DNA of 54,261 nucleotides from Bacteroidota bacterium (GCA_013285805.1 JABDGY010000009.1:1-54261); one strand, 5' to 3'. Counted from the stretch's first letter, positions 45,203 to 54,261 are shown. Numbers and translations: made by a program. The notes: a model not told the origin generated them from the letters alone.

Positions 45203-46564
45203 ATGAAATGCAGGGTTACCATAGTTTTTGCCGTATTTTCCCTTCTGGTGGTTTTTCCTGCCTTTTCGCAGGAAGTTAACCCGCTTATACCAAGCACAAA
45301 GCATAGCTATGTCCGCTGCCTCGATATGGAAAAATATGAACTGTTTCTTGAAAAACAGGACCCGGGGCGTAAAGCAAGGCGCGATGCCGCCATGAAACAA
45401 ATGGCTAAATGGACAGAACTTCACGGTTTAAAAAGAACCGACAGTGTTGCCAGTTACACTATACCCATAGTTTTTCACGTATTGTGGAATAGTGCAACAC
45501 CCGCTGAAAAAATATCACTGGCTCAGCTAAAGAGGCAGATAGAAGTTTTAAACAGGGATTATAACCGCATTAATGCTGATACTATAGACACTCCCGGCCC
45601 GTTTAAACCAGCGGCAACAAGCTTTAACATAAGTTTCTGCCTTGCGCAAACCGACCCTAACGGAAAGCCTACTACCGGTGTAGTATATAAACAAACTTCT
45701 ACTACCTCTTTCTCTTATTCAAATAATGCGGCAAAACTTCCTTACTTAGGCGGTGATACTATATGGGACCCCAATAAATATCTGAACATATGGATATGCA
45801 ACTTAAGCGGGGGCCTGCTAGGTTATTCGGAGTTTCCTACTAAACCGCTTGACAATACTTTTGGCTCCGTAATTTTTTATGAAGCGGTAGGAGATTCGGG
45901 CTACCTACCCTTACCGGCATACAACCTGGGCCGAACCATTACCCATGAAATAGGCCACCTGCTCGACCTTCATCACCCCTGGGGCGATGATGGGGGACTT
46001 TGCCCCGGCAGCGGTGGAACAGACGATGGCTGTGCCGATACCCCGCCTGAAGGAAATAACCTGAATGATGGTTATGGCCAGGGCTGGGGGCCTACTTTTG
46101 GTTGTCCACCATTCCCATACACTGATAATTGTTCTACCACAAGCCCCGGTATTATGTTTGAAAATTACATGGAATATAGCAACGACAGTTGCATGAACCT
46201 ATTTACCAAGGACCAGTACACAATTGCATCGGCGGCTTTAAGCGGGCCATTGGCAATACTTGTTACTTCTACTGCCTGTACTGCTCCCTCATCAATACAG
46301 GAGTATATTTTTAACGCTTCGGTAAATGTTTATCCTAACCCCTCCCCGGGCAAATTTAATGTTGCTGTTTCGTTAAGTGACCCATCGCATTTAAACATTG
46401 AAGTAATTAGTGTACTCGGGCAAACTATTCAGACATTGAATTCTGATAACGCAAATGGTAAAACCTATTCCCTTGATTTATCGGCCCAGCCTGAAGGGTT
46501 GTACTTCGTTAAAATATCGAACACCAGCTTCTCCATCGTGAAAAAGATTATGGTGAGCAGGTAA
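45203..46564 (+). CDS. Secreted M43 family zinc metalloprotease with T9SS tail
   Basis: 453 residues from ATG at 45203, which starts the signal peptide MKCRVTIVFAVFSLLVVFPAFSQ; an ATG 48 bases upstream lies inside the terminator. Pro-region to about residue 90, then the pappalysin-like domain: YTIPIVFHVLWN, LKRQIEVLNRDYNRIN, the zinc motif HEIGHLLDLHH (H-E-x-x-H-x5-H) and Met-turn NYMEYSNDSCMNLFTKDQ. Cysteines around CPGSGGTDDGCADTPP follow the family pattern. C-terminal Por_Sec_tail VNVYPNPSPGKFNVAVSL ... LYFVKISNTSFSIVKKIMV. Calcium-dependent secreted protease, second of a neighbouring pair with the C10 enzyme. Confidence 0.94.
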   Translation: MKCRVTIVFAVFSLLVVFPAFSQEVNPLIPSTKHSYVRCLDMEKYELFLEKQDPGRKARRDAAMKQMAKWTELHGLKRTDSVASYTIPIVFHVLWNSATPAEKISLAQLKRQIEVLNRDYNRINADTIDTPGPFKPAATSFNISFCLAQTDPNGKPTTGVVYKQTSTTSFSYSNNAAKLPYLGGDTIWDPNKYLNIWICNLSGGLLGYSEFPTKPLDNTFGSVIFYEAVGDSGYLPLPAYNLGRTITHEIGHLLDLHHPWGDDGGLCPGSGGTDDGCADTPPEGNNLNDGYGQGWGPTFGCPPFPYTDNCSTTSPGIMFENYMEYSNDSCMNLFTKDQYTIASAALSGPLAILVTSTACTAPSSIQEYIFNASVNVYPNPSPGKFNVAVSLSDPSHLNIEVISVLGQTIQTLNSDNANGKTYSLDLSAQPEGLYFVKISNTSFSIVKKIMVSR

Positions 46565-46576
46565 ATAATTTCATTT

Positions 46577-47917
46577 TTATTTCCGTAACCGTGGATCCAT
46601 GGCATCGGTTAAACCTTCGCCCAACAGGTTATATACTGTAACGGTAAAGAATATTGCCATTCCAGGAAAAATTGCCAGCCACCAGGCCGTAGGCTTCGAA
46701 CGTGCCTCCGATAATAGTGCGCCCCACGTCAACGTTTCAGCAGGAACACCAATACCTAAGAACGATAAAGTAGCTTCTGTGAGAATTGCGCTTGCAATAC
46801 CAAATGCAATAGCAATCAGAACAGGAGATAATGCATTGGGCAAGGCATGCCTGAATATGGTACGGAACTCGGAATAACCCAGCGCATGGGCAGCCTCAAT
46901 ATATTTAAGGCTGCGTATACGCAGAAGCTCAGCCCTTACAAAGCGGGCAATACCCGTCCATGATAATGCACCTATTACTAACATAACCAACATTAGCGAA
47001 GGTTTGGCAATTGCTACAATAGCCATAATCAGGAATAATGTGGGAATCGAAATCATTACTTCAATGCAGCGGGAGACAATAATGTCTACGGGTATGTTTA
47101 CTCTTTTAGATAGGAATGGAATGTACTCAAAAGGTTTTGCAAGTAGGTTGCCAATAAGCATGATTACTGCAAAAATGAAAAGGCTGAAAATCATTTGCCC
47201 CAGAAATAAAAAAGTCGATTGAGCTAATGCATCACTTATAGCATAGCTCCGTAAACTGAATGCATAGAATATAGCAAGACAAAAAAAGATGAGGTTAAAT
47301 GTAATTCGTATGCGCGTCATTTTCAAGCGCTCATCTCCAAAGTAACCGGCCAGTGAGCCCAATAGCAAACCAATGAGTGTAGCAATGCTCATGGAAACAA
47401 GTCCCACGAGCAATGCAATACGTGTTCCGTATATCATGGCCGAAAAAACATCGTGCCCCAATTCGTCAGTACCCAGCCAGTGTCTCCATCGCGTTGATTT
47501 CACATGCTGCTTATCAAATGGCCCGACAGAATGTACATTAGCTTCGTCGATATTTTCGGGTAGGTAAGGAACAGGTGGGAATACCACCCAATCGTAATTA
47601 AGTTTTTTCCATTCTACATTTTGTAAATCTGTCGGCCAGGTATTTAATCCCACGCTAACGGTAAAAGCCCTGAATACAGGAAAATAAACATTGCCTTTGT
47701 ATTTACACATTAATGGTTTTTCATTAGCGAGCACATCAGCTAAAGACGCCAGCGCCACAAGAAAAATTATAAAGCGGAACGAATAACGGGCTATCCTGTT
47801 TTTACGAAACTGCTTGCGCACCATTGCCCAATAACCCTGCCCATCCGATACCCTTTGCATGGCATCGTCAGCACGTTTAGCAGGATTAAATATGGTCAAT
47901 ATATTTTTCAGTTTCAT
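46577..47917 (-). CDS. oppC: Oligopeptide ABC transporter permease, OppC/DppC-like
   Basis: 446 residues, against about 300 for typical OppC. Extra sequence sits in a periplasmic loop after the first helix (about 70-150, YFPVFRAFTVSVGLNTWP...PENIDEANVHSVGPFD) and in an extra hydrophobic segment pair (about 205-275). The core is standard: HWLGTDELGHDVFSAMIYGTRIALLVGL, and the EAA loop for ATPase docking, EAAHALGYSEFRTIFRHALPNALSPVL, then ATLSFLGIGVPAETLTWGALLSEAR. Long forms like this are seen in Bacteroidota. Third gene of oppABC; 5 bases after oppB. Confidence 0.92.
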   Translation of the reverse strand: MKLKNILTIFNPAKRADDAMQRVSDGQGYWAMVRKQFRKNRIARYSFRFIIFLVALASLADVLANEKPLMCKYKGNVYFPVFRAFTVSVGLNTWPTDLQNVEWKKLNYDWVVFPPVPYLPENIDEANVHSVGPFDKQHVKSTRWRHWLGTDELGHDVFSAMIYGTRIALLVGLVSMSIATLIGLLLGSLAGYFGDERLKMTRIRITFNLIFFCLAIFYAFSLRSYAISDALAQSTFLFLGQMIFSLFIFAVIMLIGNLLAKPFEYIPFLSKRVNIPVDIIVSRCIEVMISIPTLFLIMAIVAIAKPSLMLVMLVIGALSWTGIARFVRAELLRIRSLKYIEAAHALGYSEFRTIFRHALPNALSPVLIAIAFGIASAILTEATLSFLGIGVPAETLTWGALLSEARSKPTAWWLAIFPGMAIFFTVTVYNLLGEGLTDAMDPRLRK

Positions 47918-47922
47918 ATTAA

Positions 47923-49350
47923 TCAGGCTACTGTTTTAGAAAATGAAATACGAGGGTCAACAGCGGCGTAAAGTATATCGGCCACTAAAGTTCCGAACAG
48001 GGTTAGCAAAGCGGCAAACATAACATTGGCAAATACTACAGGGTAGTCATTTGCTTCCAGCGCATTGTAGCTTATCTGCCCCATGCCGGGAATTGAAAAG
48101 ATTTGCTCAATAACTACGGAGCCAGAAAGCAGCAATGGAAATATATTAGCAAACAGCGTTATGACAGGCAGCAGTGAATTTCGGAAAGCATGTTTCCATA
48201 TAACAGTTTTTTCCGGCAGGCCCTTGGCTTCGGCTGTGCGTATATAATCCTGCCCTATTACATTCAGCATGCCGCCCCGCATCTGCCTCGATATAAAAGC
48301 AAGCGATGTGTATGTCCAGCAAAACAATGGAAGAATTAACCGATAAATGCCTTGGGTAATATGATATAAAAATGGTGCATCGGAAGGTATAGGCGGTGTA
48401 CCCGGTGCAGGAAACCACGATAGCCAATCGCCTCCGCAGAAAAAGATTATTAAAATGGTTGCTATCCAGAAATTGGGTAATGAATACAACGCAAACAAAC
48501 CGGTGGTAGTTAGTTTTTCTTTTTTACTCCCTCGCGTTACTGCTGCTTTTACTCCAATGGGTATAGCAATAAAATACGCCAGCAGAATAGATATAAGGCT
48601 TATTCCCATGGTCCACTTCATAGCATCCCATACAATGGGGCCAACAGGGCGCATATCCTGGTACGATGTTCCTAAATCGCCACGCAAAAAGCCCACCAGC
48701 CAATGATGATATTGATTCCTGAAGCCATACCAATGAACAACGGGAAAATATTTCCGGGAAGAATTTTTATTGGCAACCACTTCATAAAATGCGTCTTTGG
48801 CACTATTCACAAATCCGGGTACTTCGCTTACATTGCAAATTCCCGGCATACAACCTTGTAACTTATTAAAAAGATTACCAATTTTATCCTCTTCAAAGGT
48901 TGTATATAAGGCATCAGCCATGGGGCGCATTTCTATATATTTCGCATTACAGGCCGAATCATGTATTTCACCGGCCAGCATATTATTCAATCGCTCAACA
49001 GCGCAATAATATTTAGCCACCCTATTCCAATCGCCATAAATAAAAGCAAGGTGGGTAAGATTATCGCGCACATCTTTTCGCGCAATGCGGTAAATCGTAT
49101 CACTTTCGGTGGCATTGGTTATGCTGAAATAAAATAAAGGTAAATCGAGGCCCAGTTTGTGGCGCAGGGCAATGTAAGCCGCCTCATCAGTAAGTCCGCG
49201 AGTATTCTGCCCGGCATCACCTGACTTCTTATTTAAAATACTTTCAACGGGGTCGCCCGGAGCGTTAACGCTGATAATAAAAGTGATGAGCGAAATAGCA
49301 ATAAGGGTAGGTATAAATATCAGTATCCTTTTCGCTATATACCTGAGCAT
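47923..49350 (-). CDS. oppB: Oligopeptide ABC transporter permease, OppB/DppB-like, with long periplasmic insertion
   Basis: 475 residues, against about 310-340 for typical OppB. First helix RYIAKRILIFIPTLIAISLITFII with SVNAPGDPVESIL is typical; then residues about 75-205 form an insertion before the usual WLVGFLRGDLGTSYQDMRPV. The insertion holds Cys116, Cys134, Cys167 and Cys172 and faces the periplasm. The rest is standard: PALYSLPNFWIATILIIFF region, EAA loop TAEAKGLPEKTVIWKHAFRNSLLPVITL, and IFSIPGMGQISYNA. 10 bases after oppA. Confidence 0.92.
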   Translation of the reverse strand: MLRYIAKRILIFIPTLIAISLITFIISVNAPGDPVESILNKKSGDAGQNTRGLTDEAAYIALRHKLGLDLPLFYFSITNATESDTIYRIARKDVRDNLTHLAFIYGDWNRVAKYYCAVERLNNMLAGEIHDSACNAKYIEMRPMADALYTTFEEDKIGNLFNKLQGCMPGICNVSEVPGFVNSAKDAFYEVVANKNSSRKYFPVVHWYGFRNQYHHWLVGFLRGDLGTSYQDMRPVGPIVWDAMKWTMGISLISILLAYFIAIPIGVKAAVTRGSKKEKLTTTGLFALYSLPNFWIATILIIFFCGGDWLSWFPAPGTPPIPSDAPFLYHITQGIYRLILPLFCWTYTSLAFISRQMRGGMLNVIGQDYIRTAEAKGLPEKTVIWKHAFRNSLLPVITLFANIFPLLLSGSVVIEQIFSIPGMGQISYNALEANDYPVVFANVMFAALLTLFGTLVADILYAAVDPRISFSKTVA

Positions 49351-49360
49351 GCTTTGTTAT

Positions 49361-51103
49361 TTACTTTTCGCCCGCGGCCTTAAACCCGGCCTCCCAGAAG
49401 AAAGGATTGTTAGACGAGGCATAGGCGTTTGAGAATTTCTTGCTGATAGCAATAAGCGCTTTAGGAGCAAGAAGGAATATATATCCGCAACGGTCGTGCA
49501 TAATCACTTGTAATCTTTTCTCCATGCCTGCCCTTTTCTTCACATCAAGTTCTACACGCATAGAGTCTATAAGTGCATCAGAAGTTGCATCGCCAAAACC
49601 TTCATGGTTCGAGCCCTCATCTAATGCCGAGGTGGAATAGAAAACCTGTTTAAAATCCTGCTGCCCCGGCTGGAAGACCCATCCGCTGGTATACATATCA
49701 AACTCATGTTTCTTCAACAGGCCCTGGAACACATTAAATTCTTTCACTACTATATTCACATCTATGCCCACCTTACGCGCTTCTTCTTTAAAAATAAGGG
49801 CTACTTTTTTGCGCACATCTGCTCCCTGGTTAACAAGGAAGTCGATTGTGAAAGGAGTTTTTTTACCATCTATAACTTTATAGAGTATGCCGTCTCCCTC
49901 GCTGGCTGTCCACCCTGCCGCAGCAAGCAAAGCCTTTGCGCTATCGAGATTATACTCGTATGGTTTTATATCGCTGTTGTAGTCTAGCGAGTCCATGGGT
50001 GATATGCCGCCTGTCACCTGCTGTCCATATCCATAATACACATCCTGTATTATACGCTTCACATCAACCAAGTGCGCCAATGCCTGCCTTGTGTGCACAT
50101 CAGCTAGTTTGGGCTCTTTCATGTTAATGCCTAAATAGGTGTAGGCAAACATTAAAGGGGTTAGCGTATTAAAGTTAGCGGTAAACTTATCGGACTTGGA
50201 AAGGTCGGTAAAATCCTGTGGCTTTATAGCCTTCATTACATCAAGGTTACCTGCCTTTAACGAAACAAGGGCGGTGGTCTGGTCATTAACTACCTGGTAA
50301 ACTATTTTATCGGGATACGCTTCAAAAAAGCAATTCGTGCCTGCAAGCGCATCGCCCCACCAGCCTCTTTTCTTTCTCAAAACTACACGTTGCCCGGTGG
50401 TCCATTCTACAAACTGGTATGCGCCACTACCATTTACCCCGGTAGTGTCCCTCTGGTATTTTTCCGAATTAAAGTCATTTGCAAAAGCCATCATTTTAGG
50501 GTCGTGCGCAAGAGCAGTATCGTTAAGCATCTGCTTAAAGGTAAAGCCCTCCATATATTTTTTAGGGTCGTAGGCATATTCGGGCAATACACATGTATTA
50601 GTGCCTGTAGTTTCCACCGCAAGGTTATACCTTGCTTTAAACACAAAAGTTATTTTCCTGGGGTTATCGGGATAGAGTATTAAATCACTCAACAGATCAA
50701 GTGTAGTTTTCAGTGGAGCATCATTCACACCGGGGTTGCAGGCGGCTTTAAATGTAAACTCCACATCTTTGGCGGTAATGGGTGTTCCATTATCCCATTT
50801 GGCCTCCTTGCGTAATTCGTAGGTTATATACATGTGGCCTGCAGAATCGGCTCTTACCTGCGGCAGGCTATCGGCCAGTATGGGTACTAACTTAAGTGTG
50901 CGGTAATCGAAGTTGAGCAGGGGCTGGAATACATTATTATCAATTTCATAGGCCACTGCATCGGCAGCGGTAACAGGGTTAATTACACCAGGGTCGGCAA
51001 GCTGCCACACTACTACCTCGGTAGGGTTGCGCTTGTAAGTGCATGAACTGATGAATAAAACGGATAAGAACAGTACTAATAATAGGTTAAATCGTCCCCT
51101 CAT
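49361..51103 (-). CDS. oppA: Oligopeptide ABC transporter substrate-binding lipoprotein
   Basis: 580 residues, SBP family 5. Lipoprotein signal MRGRFNLLLVLFLSVLFISSC with TYKRNP after the Cys. Typical blocks: WQLADPGVINPVTAADAVAYEIDNNVFQPLL, YELRKEAKWDNGTPITAKDVEFTFKA, GSGAYQFVEWTTGQRVVLRKKRGWW, VKAGNLDVM..., VHTRQALAHLVDVKRI. It delivers peptides (or similar small solutes) to OppBC. First gene of the operon; no ATPase gene (oppD/oppF) follows or precedes it in the window. Confidence 0.92.
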   Translation of the reverse strand: MRGRFNLLLVLFLSVLFISSCTYKRNPTEVVVWQLADPGVINPVTAADAVAYEIDNNVFQPLLNFDYRTLKLVPILADSLPQVRADSAGHMYITYELRKEAKWDNGTPITAKDVEFTFKAACNPGVNDAPLKTTLDLLSDLILYPDNPRKITFVFKARYNLAVETTGTNTCVLPEYAYDPKKYMEGFTFKQMLNDTALAHDPKMMAFANDFNSEKYQRDTTGVNGSGAYQFVEWTTGQRVVLRKKRGWWGDALAGTNCFFEAYPDKIVYQVVNDQTTALVSLKAGNLDVMKAIKPQDFTDLSKSDKFTANFNTLTPLMFAYTYLGINMKEPKLADVHTRQALAHLVDVKRIIQDVYYGYGQQVTGGISPMDSLDYNSDIKPYEYNLDSAKALLAAAGWTASEGDGILYKVIDGKKTPFTIDFLVNQGADVRKKVALIFKEEARKVGIDVNIVVKEFNVFQGLLKKHEFDMYTSGWVFQPGQQDFKQVFYSTSALDEGSNHEGFGDATSDALIDSMRVELDVKKRAGMEKRLQVIMHDRCGYIFLLAPKALIAISKKFSNAYASSNNPFFWEAGFKAAGEK

Positions 51104-51136
51104 ACGATTTCAATAAGTTGATTGCAACAAATCTAC

Positions 51137-51159
51137 AAAAATGGGTCGATAAAAACCCA
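51137..51159 (-). terminator. Rho-independent terminator of the UvrD-like helicase gene
   Basis: On the minus strand, stem TGGGT / ACCCA with an 8-base loop is followed by five T. Short stem, but 7 bases after the stop and before oppA. Confidence 0.6.
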
Positions 51160-51165
51160 AAAGAT

Positions 51166-53460
51166 TTAACTGAGAATTTTCAAGCGGGCAAACCGCAGCA
51201 GTAGTTGCTTTTTCTCGCCGTTCTGGAACATTACTGTAGCCTTGCTATTGGGATACGCACCTTCCATGGTAATTACTTCGCCTATGCCAAACCTGTCATG
51301 CTCAACCTTCATGCCGGCTTTCAAACCGGCCAGATGACTATTATCAACCGGTGGCAAAGTCGATGGCGCCTTGTTAAGGCTCACAAGTTTCTTTTTAGTC
51401 AGTGGCGATTGCATTACAGGCGGAGCCACATTAAACACCTTAGGTGTTTTCGGGAACGACGATTGATACGTTTCTTCCTGCGGAGAGTAGCCCACCGCAT
51501 TCTCTATAAACTCCTGCGGTATTTCTTCTAAAAAGCGGCTGGGTTCACAGCTAAGTGAGTTGCCATAACGGTAACGGCTTATAGAGTATGATAAGCTGGC
51601 CTGTTTCTTGGCACGGGTAAGCGCCACATAAAAAAGCCTTCTTTCCTCTTCCAGTTCTTCGCGTGTTGTTATCGCCATTTGCGAAGGGAAAAGATTTTCT
51701 TCAAGCCCCGCTATAAATACGTAATTGAATTCTAATCCTTTAGCCGCGTGAATAGTCATAAGCAACACCTTGTCGGCGTCCCTCTCATCGTCTTCGTTAA
51801 TGTCCTCGCTGGTAAGTAACGCCACATCTTCCATAAACAGGTTGAGCGTAGGCATCTGCCCCTCGGGGTCGGCCTTTTCCACAAAGTCTTTCAAGCCGTT
51901 CAGCAACTCCTGTATGTTCTCCATACGGTTAATGCCTTCGGGTGTGCGGTCGTTATAAAGTTCCTTCATCAGCCCTGAAGTGTTGGCAATATACTCTGCC
52001 AACTTGTGGGCATTGTAAGTAGGCAACAGGGCAGTGAAGCTTTTTATAAGGGTAATGAATTCGGTTACCTTTTCTATAGCACGCGACTGCAGAGGCAAGT
52101 TGAAATCAGCAATATTTTCCATCACCGTCCACAGGCTAACGTCGTTATCGCCGGCGGCGACAATCATCTTATCGAGCGATGTATCGCCTATACCACGTTG
52201 CGGATAATTGATTACCCTGCGCAAGGCTTCTTCGTCGTGCGGATTAATGGTAAGGCGGAAGTAGGCCATTAAATCTTTTATCTCTTTGCGCTGGTAGAAT
52301 GAAATGCCACCGTAAATACGGTAAGGTATGTTCAGTTTGCGCAAGGCTTCTTCTAAAGGACGGCTCTGTGCGTTGGTGCGGTACAGTATGGCAAACTCTT
52401 TATTGCTTGCCTGTTTCGATATGCGTGAATCGAATATGGCTTGGGCTATCTGCCTTCCCTCTTCCGAGTCGGTGAAGGCACGGAGTATTTTTATCCTCTC
52501 CCCTTCCTCGTTCGATGTCCACACCGTTTTCTTAAGCTGGTCGCGGTTTTTAGAAATAAGCTGGTTGGCAGCGTTCACAATGTTCCGGGTAGAGCGGTAG
52601 TTCTGCTCCAGTTTAAACACCTGCGTATCGGGGTAATGTTTCTGGAAGTTAAGTATGTTCTGGATGTTGGCCCCGCGGAAAGCGTATATGCTCTGTGCAT
52701 CATCGCCCACCACACAAATGTTCTGGTGGCGCGCAGCAAGCTGACGCAATATCATGTATTGCGAAAAATTGGTATCCTGGTACTCATCAACCATTATATA
52801 ACGGAACTGGTCCTGGTACTTAAGCAACACAGCGGGATTATCGCGCAGCAATAAGTTGGTATGGTATAGTATATCGTCGAAGTCCATAGCGCCTGCTTTA
52901 TAAAGGCGCTTGTTATATGTCTCATATATCTGCCCGAAGTGTTCACGCCGCGCTGCCCTGTCTTCATTCATATATTGCAAATCGCCAAAGTATTCTTTAG
53001 GCGAAATAAGCATGGTTTTAAGGGTTGATATGCGCCCCAGCAGCGACGATGCCTTGTAGGCCGCATCGTTCAAGCCCAGTTCTTTCACTATGCTTTTCAG
53101 CAGCGACTTTGAATCGTCGGTATCGTAAATGGTAAAGTTTACCGGGTAGCCAATCTTATCGGCTTCCCTGCGTAATAGCCTTGCAAAAGTAGAGTGAAAT
53201 GTACCCATCCACAGGTCGCGGGCGCTGTGGCCTATCAGGTTAATTATACGTTCCTTCATTTCGCGGGCCGCCTTATTGGTAAACGTAAGCGACAGAATAC
53301 GGTATGCGTCAACCCCGTTATTCATGAGCTGGGCAACCCTATAGGTTAGCACCCTTGTTTTGCCCGAACCTGCGCCTGCAATAATCATTACCGGGCCCTC
53401 GGTACACATTACAGCGGCTCGTTGTTCGCTATTTAGTTCATCTAAAAAGTCCTTTTCCAT
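51166..53460 (-). CDS. uvrD: UvrD/PcrA-family ATP-dependent DNA helicase
   Basis: 3'-5' superfamily 1A helicase for nucleotide excision and mismatch repair and for removing RecA filaments. 764 residues. Motifs in order: Q motif LNSEQRAAV, I AGAGSGKTRVLTYRV, Ia TFTNKAAREMKER, II VDEYQDTNFSQY, III VVGDDAQSIYAFRGA, IV EQNYRST, V MTIHAAKGLEFNYVFIAG, VI EERRLFYVALTRAKK. The C-terminus GMKVEHDRFGIGEVITMEG is the Tudor-like tail typical of PcrA/UvrD that binds RNA polymerase. Sequence cannot separate UvrD from PcrA naming. Confidence 0.95.
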   Translation of the reverse strand: MEKDFLDELNSEQRAAVMCTEGPVMIIAGAGSGKTRVLTYRVAQLMNNGVDAYRILSLTFTNKAAREMKERIINLIGHSARDLWMGTFHSTFARLLRREADKIGYPVNFTIYDTDDSKSLLKSIVKELGLNDAAYKASSLLGRISTLKTMLISPKEYFGDLQYMNEDRAARREHFGQIYETYNKRLYKAGAMDFDDILYHTNLLLRDNPAVLLKYQDQFRYIMVDEYQDTNFSQYMILRQLAARHQNICVVGDDAQSIYAFRGANIQNILNFQKHYPDTQVFKLEQNYRSTRNIVNAANQLISKNRDQLKKTVWTSNEEGERIKILRAFTDSEEGRQIAQAIFDSRISKQASNKEFAILYRTNAQSRPLEEALRKLNIPYRIYGGISFYQRKEIKDLMAYFRLTINPHDEEALRRVINYPQRGIGDTSLDKMIVAAGDNDVSLWTVMENIADFNLPLQSRAIEKVTEFITLIKSFTALLPTYNAHKLAEYIANTSGLMKELYNDRTPEGINRMENIQELLNGLKDFVEKADPEGQMPTLNLFMEDVALLTSEDINEDDERDADKVLLMTIHAAKGLEFNYVFIAGLEENLFPSQMAITTREELEEERRLFYVALTRAKKQASLSYSISRYRYGNSLSCEPSRFLEEIPQEFIENAVGYSPQEETYQSSFPKTPKVFNVAPPVMQSPLTKKKLVSLNKAPSTLPPVDNSHLAGLKAGMKVEHDRFGIGEVITMEGAYPNSKATVMFQNGEKKQLLLRFARLKILS

Positions 53461-53582
53461 AATAAGTTTTCAAAGTTACTACTTATGCCACAGAAAGAAG
53501 AGGGTGTTGAAAAAAATTGACAGATATAAATCAAATAAATTTTGCTAAATTTATTATCAATTTAAACTGCTTATTCGGACTC

Positions 53583-54261
53583 ATGCAACTACTTTCATTG
53601 GCAATATTCCTTTCCTTTTCTCTTACTGCTTTGGGGCAAGATTACCCCGATAGCGGGTTTACCAATAAAGCCGAGGCAAAGAACTTAATGGTAAATGGCA
53701 AAAAAGAGGGTAAGTGGTGTGAGTATTTACTTGAAAACGGAAATAAAACCACATCTGCTGTTTCTTCTTATTGTACCCTGACAATATACAAAGCAGGTAA
53801 ACCTTATGGGATAGAGCGGGAATATTGTAATGGAAAGCTATGTACGGTGATGCCTTACAAGAATGGGGTAACCAATGGTACAGTAAAATCATATTTCGAA
53901 GATGGAAAATTAAACTACGAAGCTCCTTTCGTTGATAGTATTGAAAACGGAACAGAGAAAGATTATTACGACAACGGGAAATTGAAGGGTGAAGTTATAT
54001 ATGCGAACGGAAAAAGAAATGGCATTGCTAAATGGTACAATAAAAAAGGTAAATTGGAGTGCCAGGCCACTTATGTTAATGATAGTGTAACCAATGGTGT
54101 TGTGCGCGATGATTGCGGAGAAAACGAAACAGAACCTGAAAAAAGATATTATGTAGAACGCCCTTATGTGAACGGTAAAGAAAACGGGCTTGAAAAAACA
54201 TTTTACGATAATGGGGTATTGGCGGAAGAAACCCCCATTAAAAATGGCAGTGTAGATGGAA
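53583..54261 (+). CDS. MORN-repeat/YwqK-like secreted protein (3' end outside window)
   Basis: At least 226 residues from ATG at 53583, cut by the window end. Signal peptide MQLLSLAIFLSFSLTALGQ. The mature part is built of MORN/YwqK-type repeats of about 20-25 residues with the pattern G-K-x-x-G-x-x-x-x-Y-x-x-x-G-K-L: VNGKKEGKWCEYL, KAGKPYGIEREYCNGKL, KNGVTNGTVKSYFEDGKL, ENGTEKDYYDNGKL, ANGKRNGIAKWYNKKGKL, VNGKENGLEKTFYDNGVL. Databases often call such proteins YwqK-family antitoxin, but nothing here supports a toxin-antitoxin role. Likely envelope-associated; function unknown. Confidence 0.82.
   Translation, partial: MQLLSLAIFLSFSLTALGQDYPDSGFTNKAEAKNLMVNGKKEGKWCEYLLENGNKTTSAVSSYCTLTIYKAGKPYGIEREYCNGKLCTVMPYKNGVTNGTVKSYFEDGKLNYEAPFVDSIENGTEKDYYDNGKLKGEVIYANGKRNGIAKWYNKKGKLECQATYVNDSVTNGVVRDDCGENETEPEKRYYVERPYVNGKENGLEKTFYDNGVLAEETPIKNGSVDG

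Noticed and set aside
53583-54261. Toxin-antitoxin system suggested by the YwqK-family name
   Set aside because: The repeats are MORN-like and the protein has a signal peptide; no toxin gene is visible, although the window ends here.

Overview
The window reads as a gene-dense, moderately AT-rich chromosomal segment of a member of the Bacteroidota. Support for this: type IX secretion (T9SS) sorting tails of both type A and type B, a GldB gliding-motility lipoprotein, a PorE-like TPR/PD40 protein, an SDR-type threonine dehydrogenase, many lipoproteins with CKK or C[GST] after the signal peptide, few Shine-Dalgarno sites, and TAnnTTTG promoter elements. The exact class cannot be fixed from the sequence; an environmental Chitinophagia- or Cytophagia-like lineage is a guess. 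No rRNA, tRNA or CRISPR array was seen, and no gene-free stretch exceeds about 200 bases.

Layout. 1-9.1 kb: a truncated cyclophilin, a small secreted protein, an SRPBCC protein, a large T9SS type B surface protein, then housekeeping genes hemE, rsh (relA/spoT), purS, trmB and a threonine-dehydrogenase-like SDR. 9.3-14.4 kb: an envelope signalling and surface-protein cluster: ECF sigma factor, a protein that appears to run from cytoplasm through the inner membrane to an outer-membrane barrel, a PKD lipoprotein, and a PKD-repeat T9SS protein closed by a terminator. 14.5-17.2 kb: trhO and recJ. 17.2-18.4 kb: two tandem paralogous lipoproteins separated by a relic of the recJ 3' end. 18.6-20.8 kb: cysDN. 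20.8-22.2 kb: a barrel protein and a REP-associated tyrosine transposase (RAYT) that carries two REP-like palindromes inside its own reading frame. 22.2-27 kb: a DUF2339/DUF3999 envelope pair and an LprI-like protein. 27-30 kb: divergent peroxiredoxin and katG. 30-36.5 kb: deoxyhypusine-synthase-like protein, metallophosphatase, small basic secreted peptide, ABC-F ATPase, a composite inverted repeat, msrB and an acyltransferase. 36.5-42.5 kb: gldB, a PorE-like protein with SPOR-like repeats, an O-methyltransferase, an OmpA protein and an orphan response regulator. 42.6-46.6 kb: a tiny basic secreted peptide and two T9SS-exported proteases (C10 cysteine peptidase, M43 metalloprotease). 46.6-51.1 kb: an oligopeptide ABC transporter lacking its ATPases. 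51.2-54.3 kb: a UvrD/PcrA helicase and a truncated MORN/YwqK-like protein.

How the parts fit. Much of the window serves the envelope and the outside of the cell: secreted proteases can generate peptides that an Opp-type importer could take up, while GldB and the T9SS substrates belong to gliding and secretion. A second theme is stress: (p)ppGpp, KatG, peroxiredoxin and MsrB. The most unusual items are sequence-level: the recJ-tail relic that records how the tandem lipoproteins arose and extended one of them by stop loss; the palindromes inside the RAYT gene; the REPIN-like element at 34.5 kb; the sigma factor plus trans-envelope bridge protein; and the PorE-like protein whose OmpA domain seems replaced by SPOR-like repeats. 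No clearly new multi-gene defence or biosynthetic system was found.
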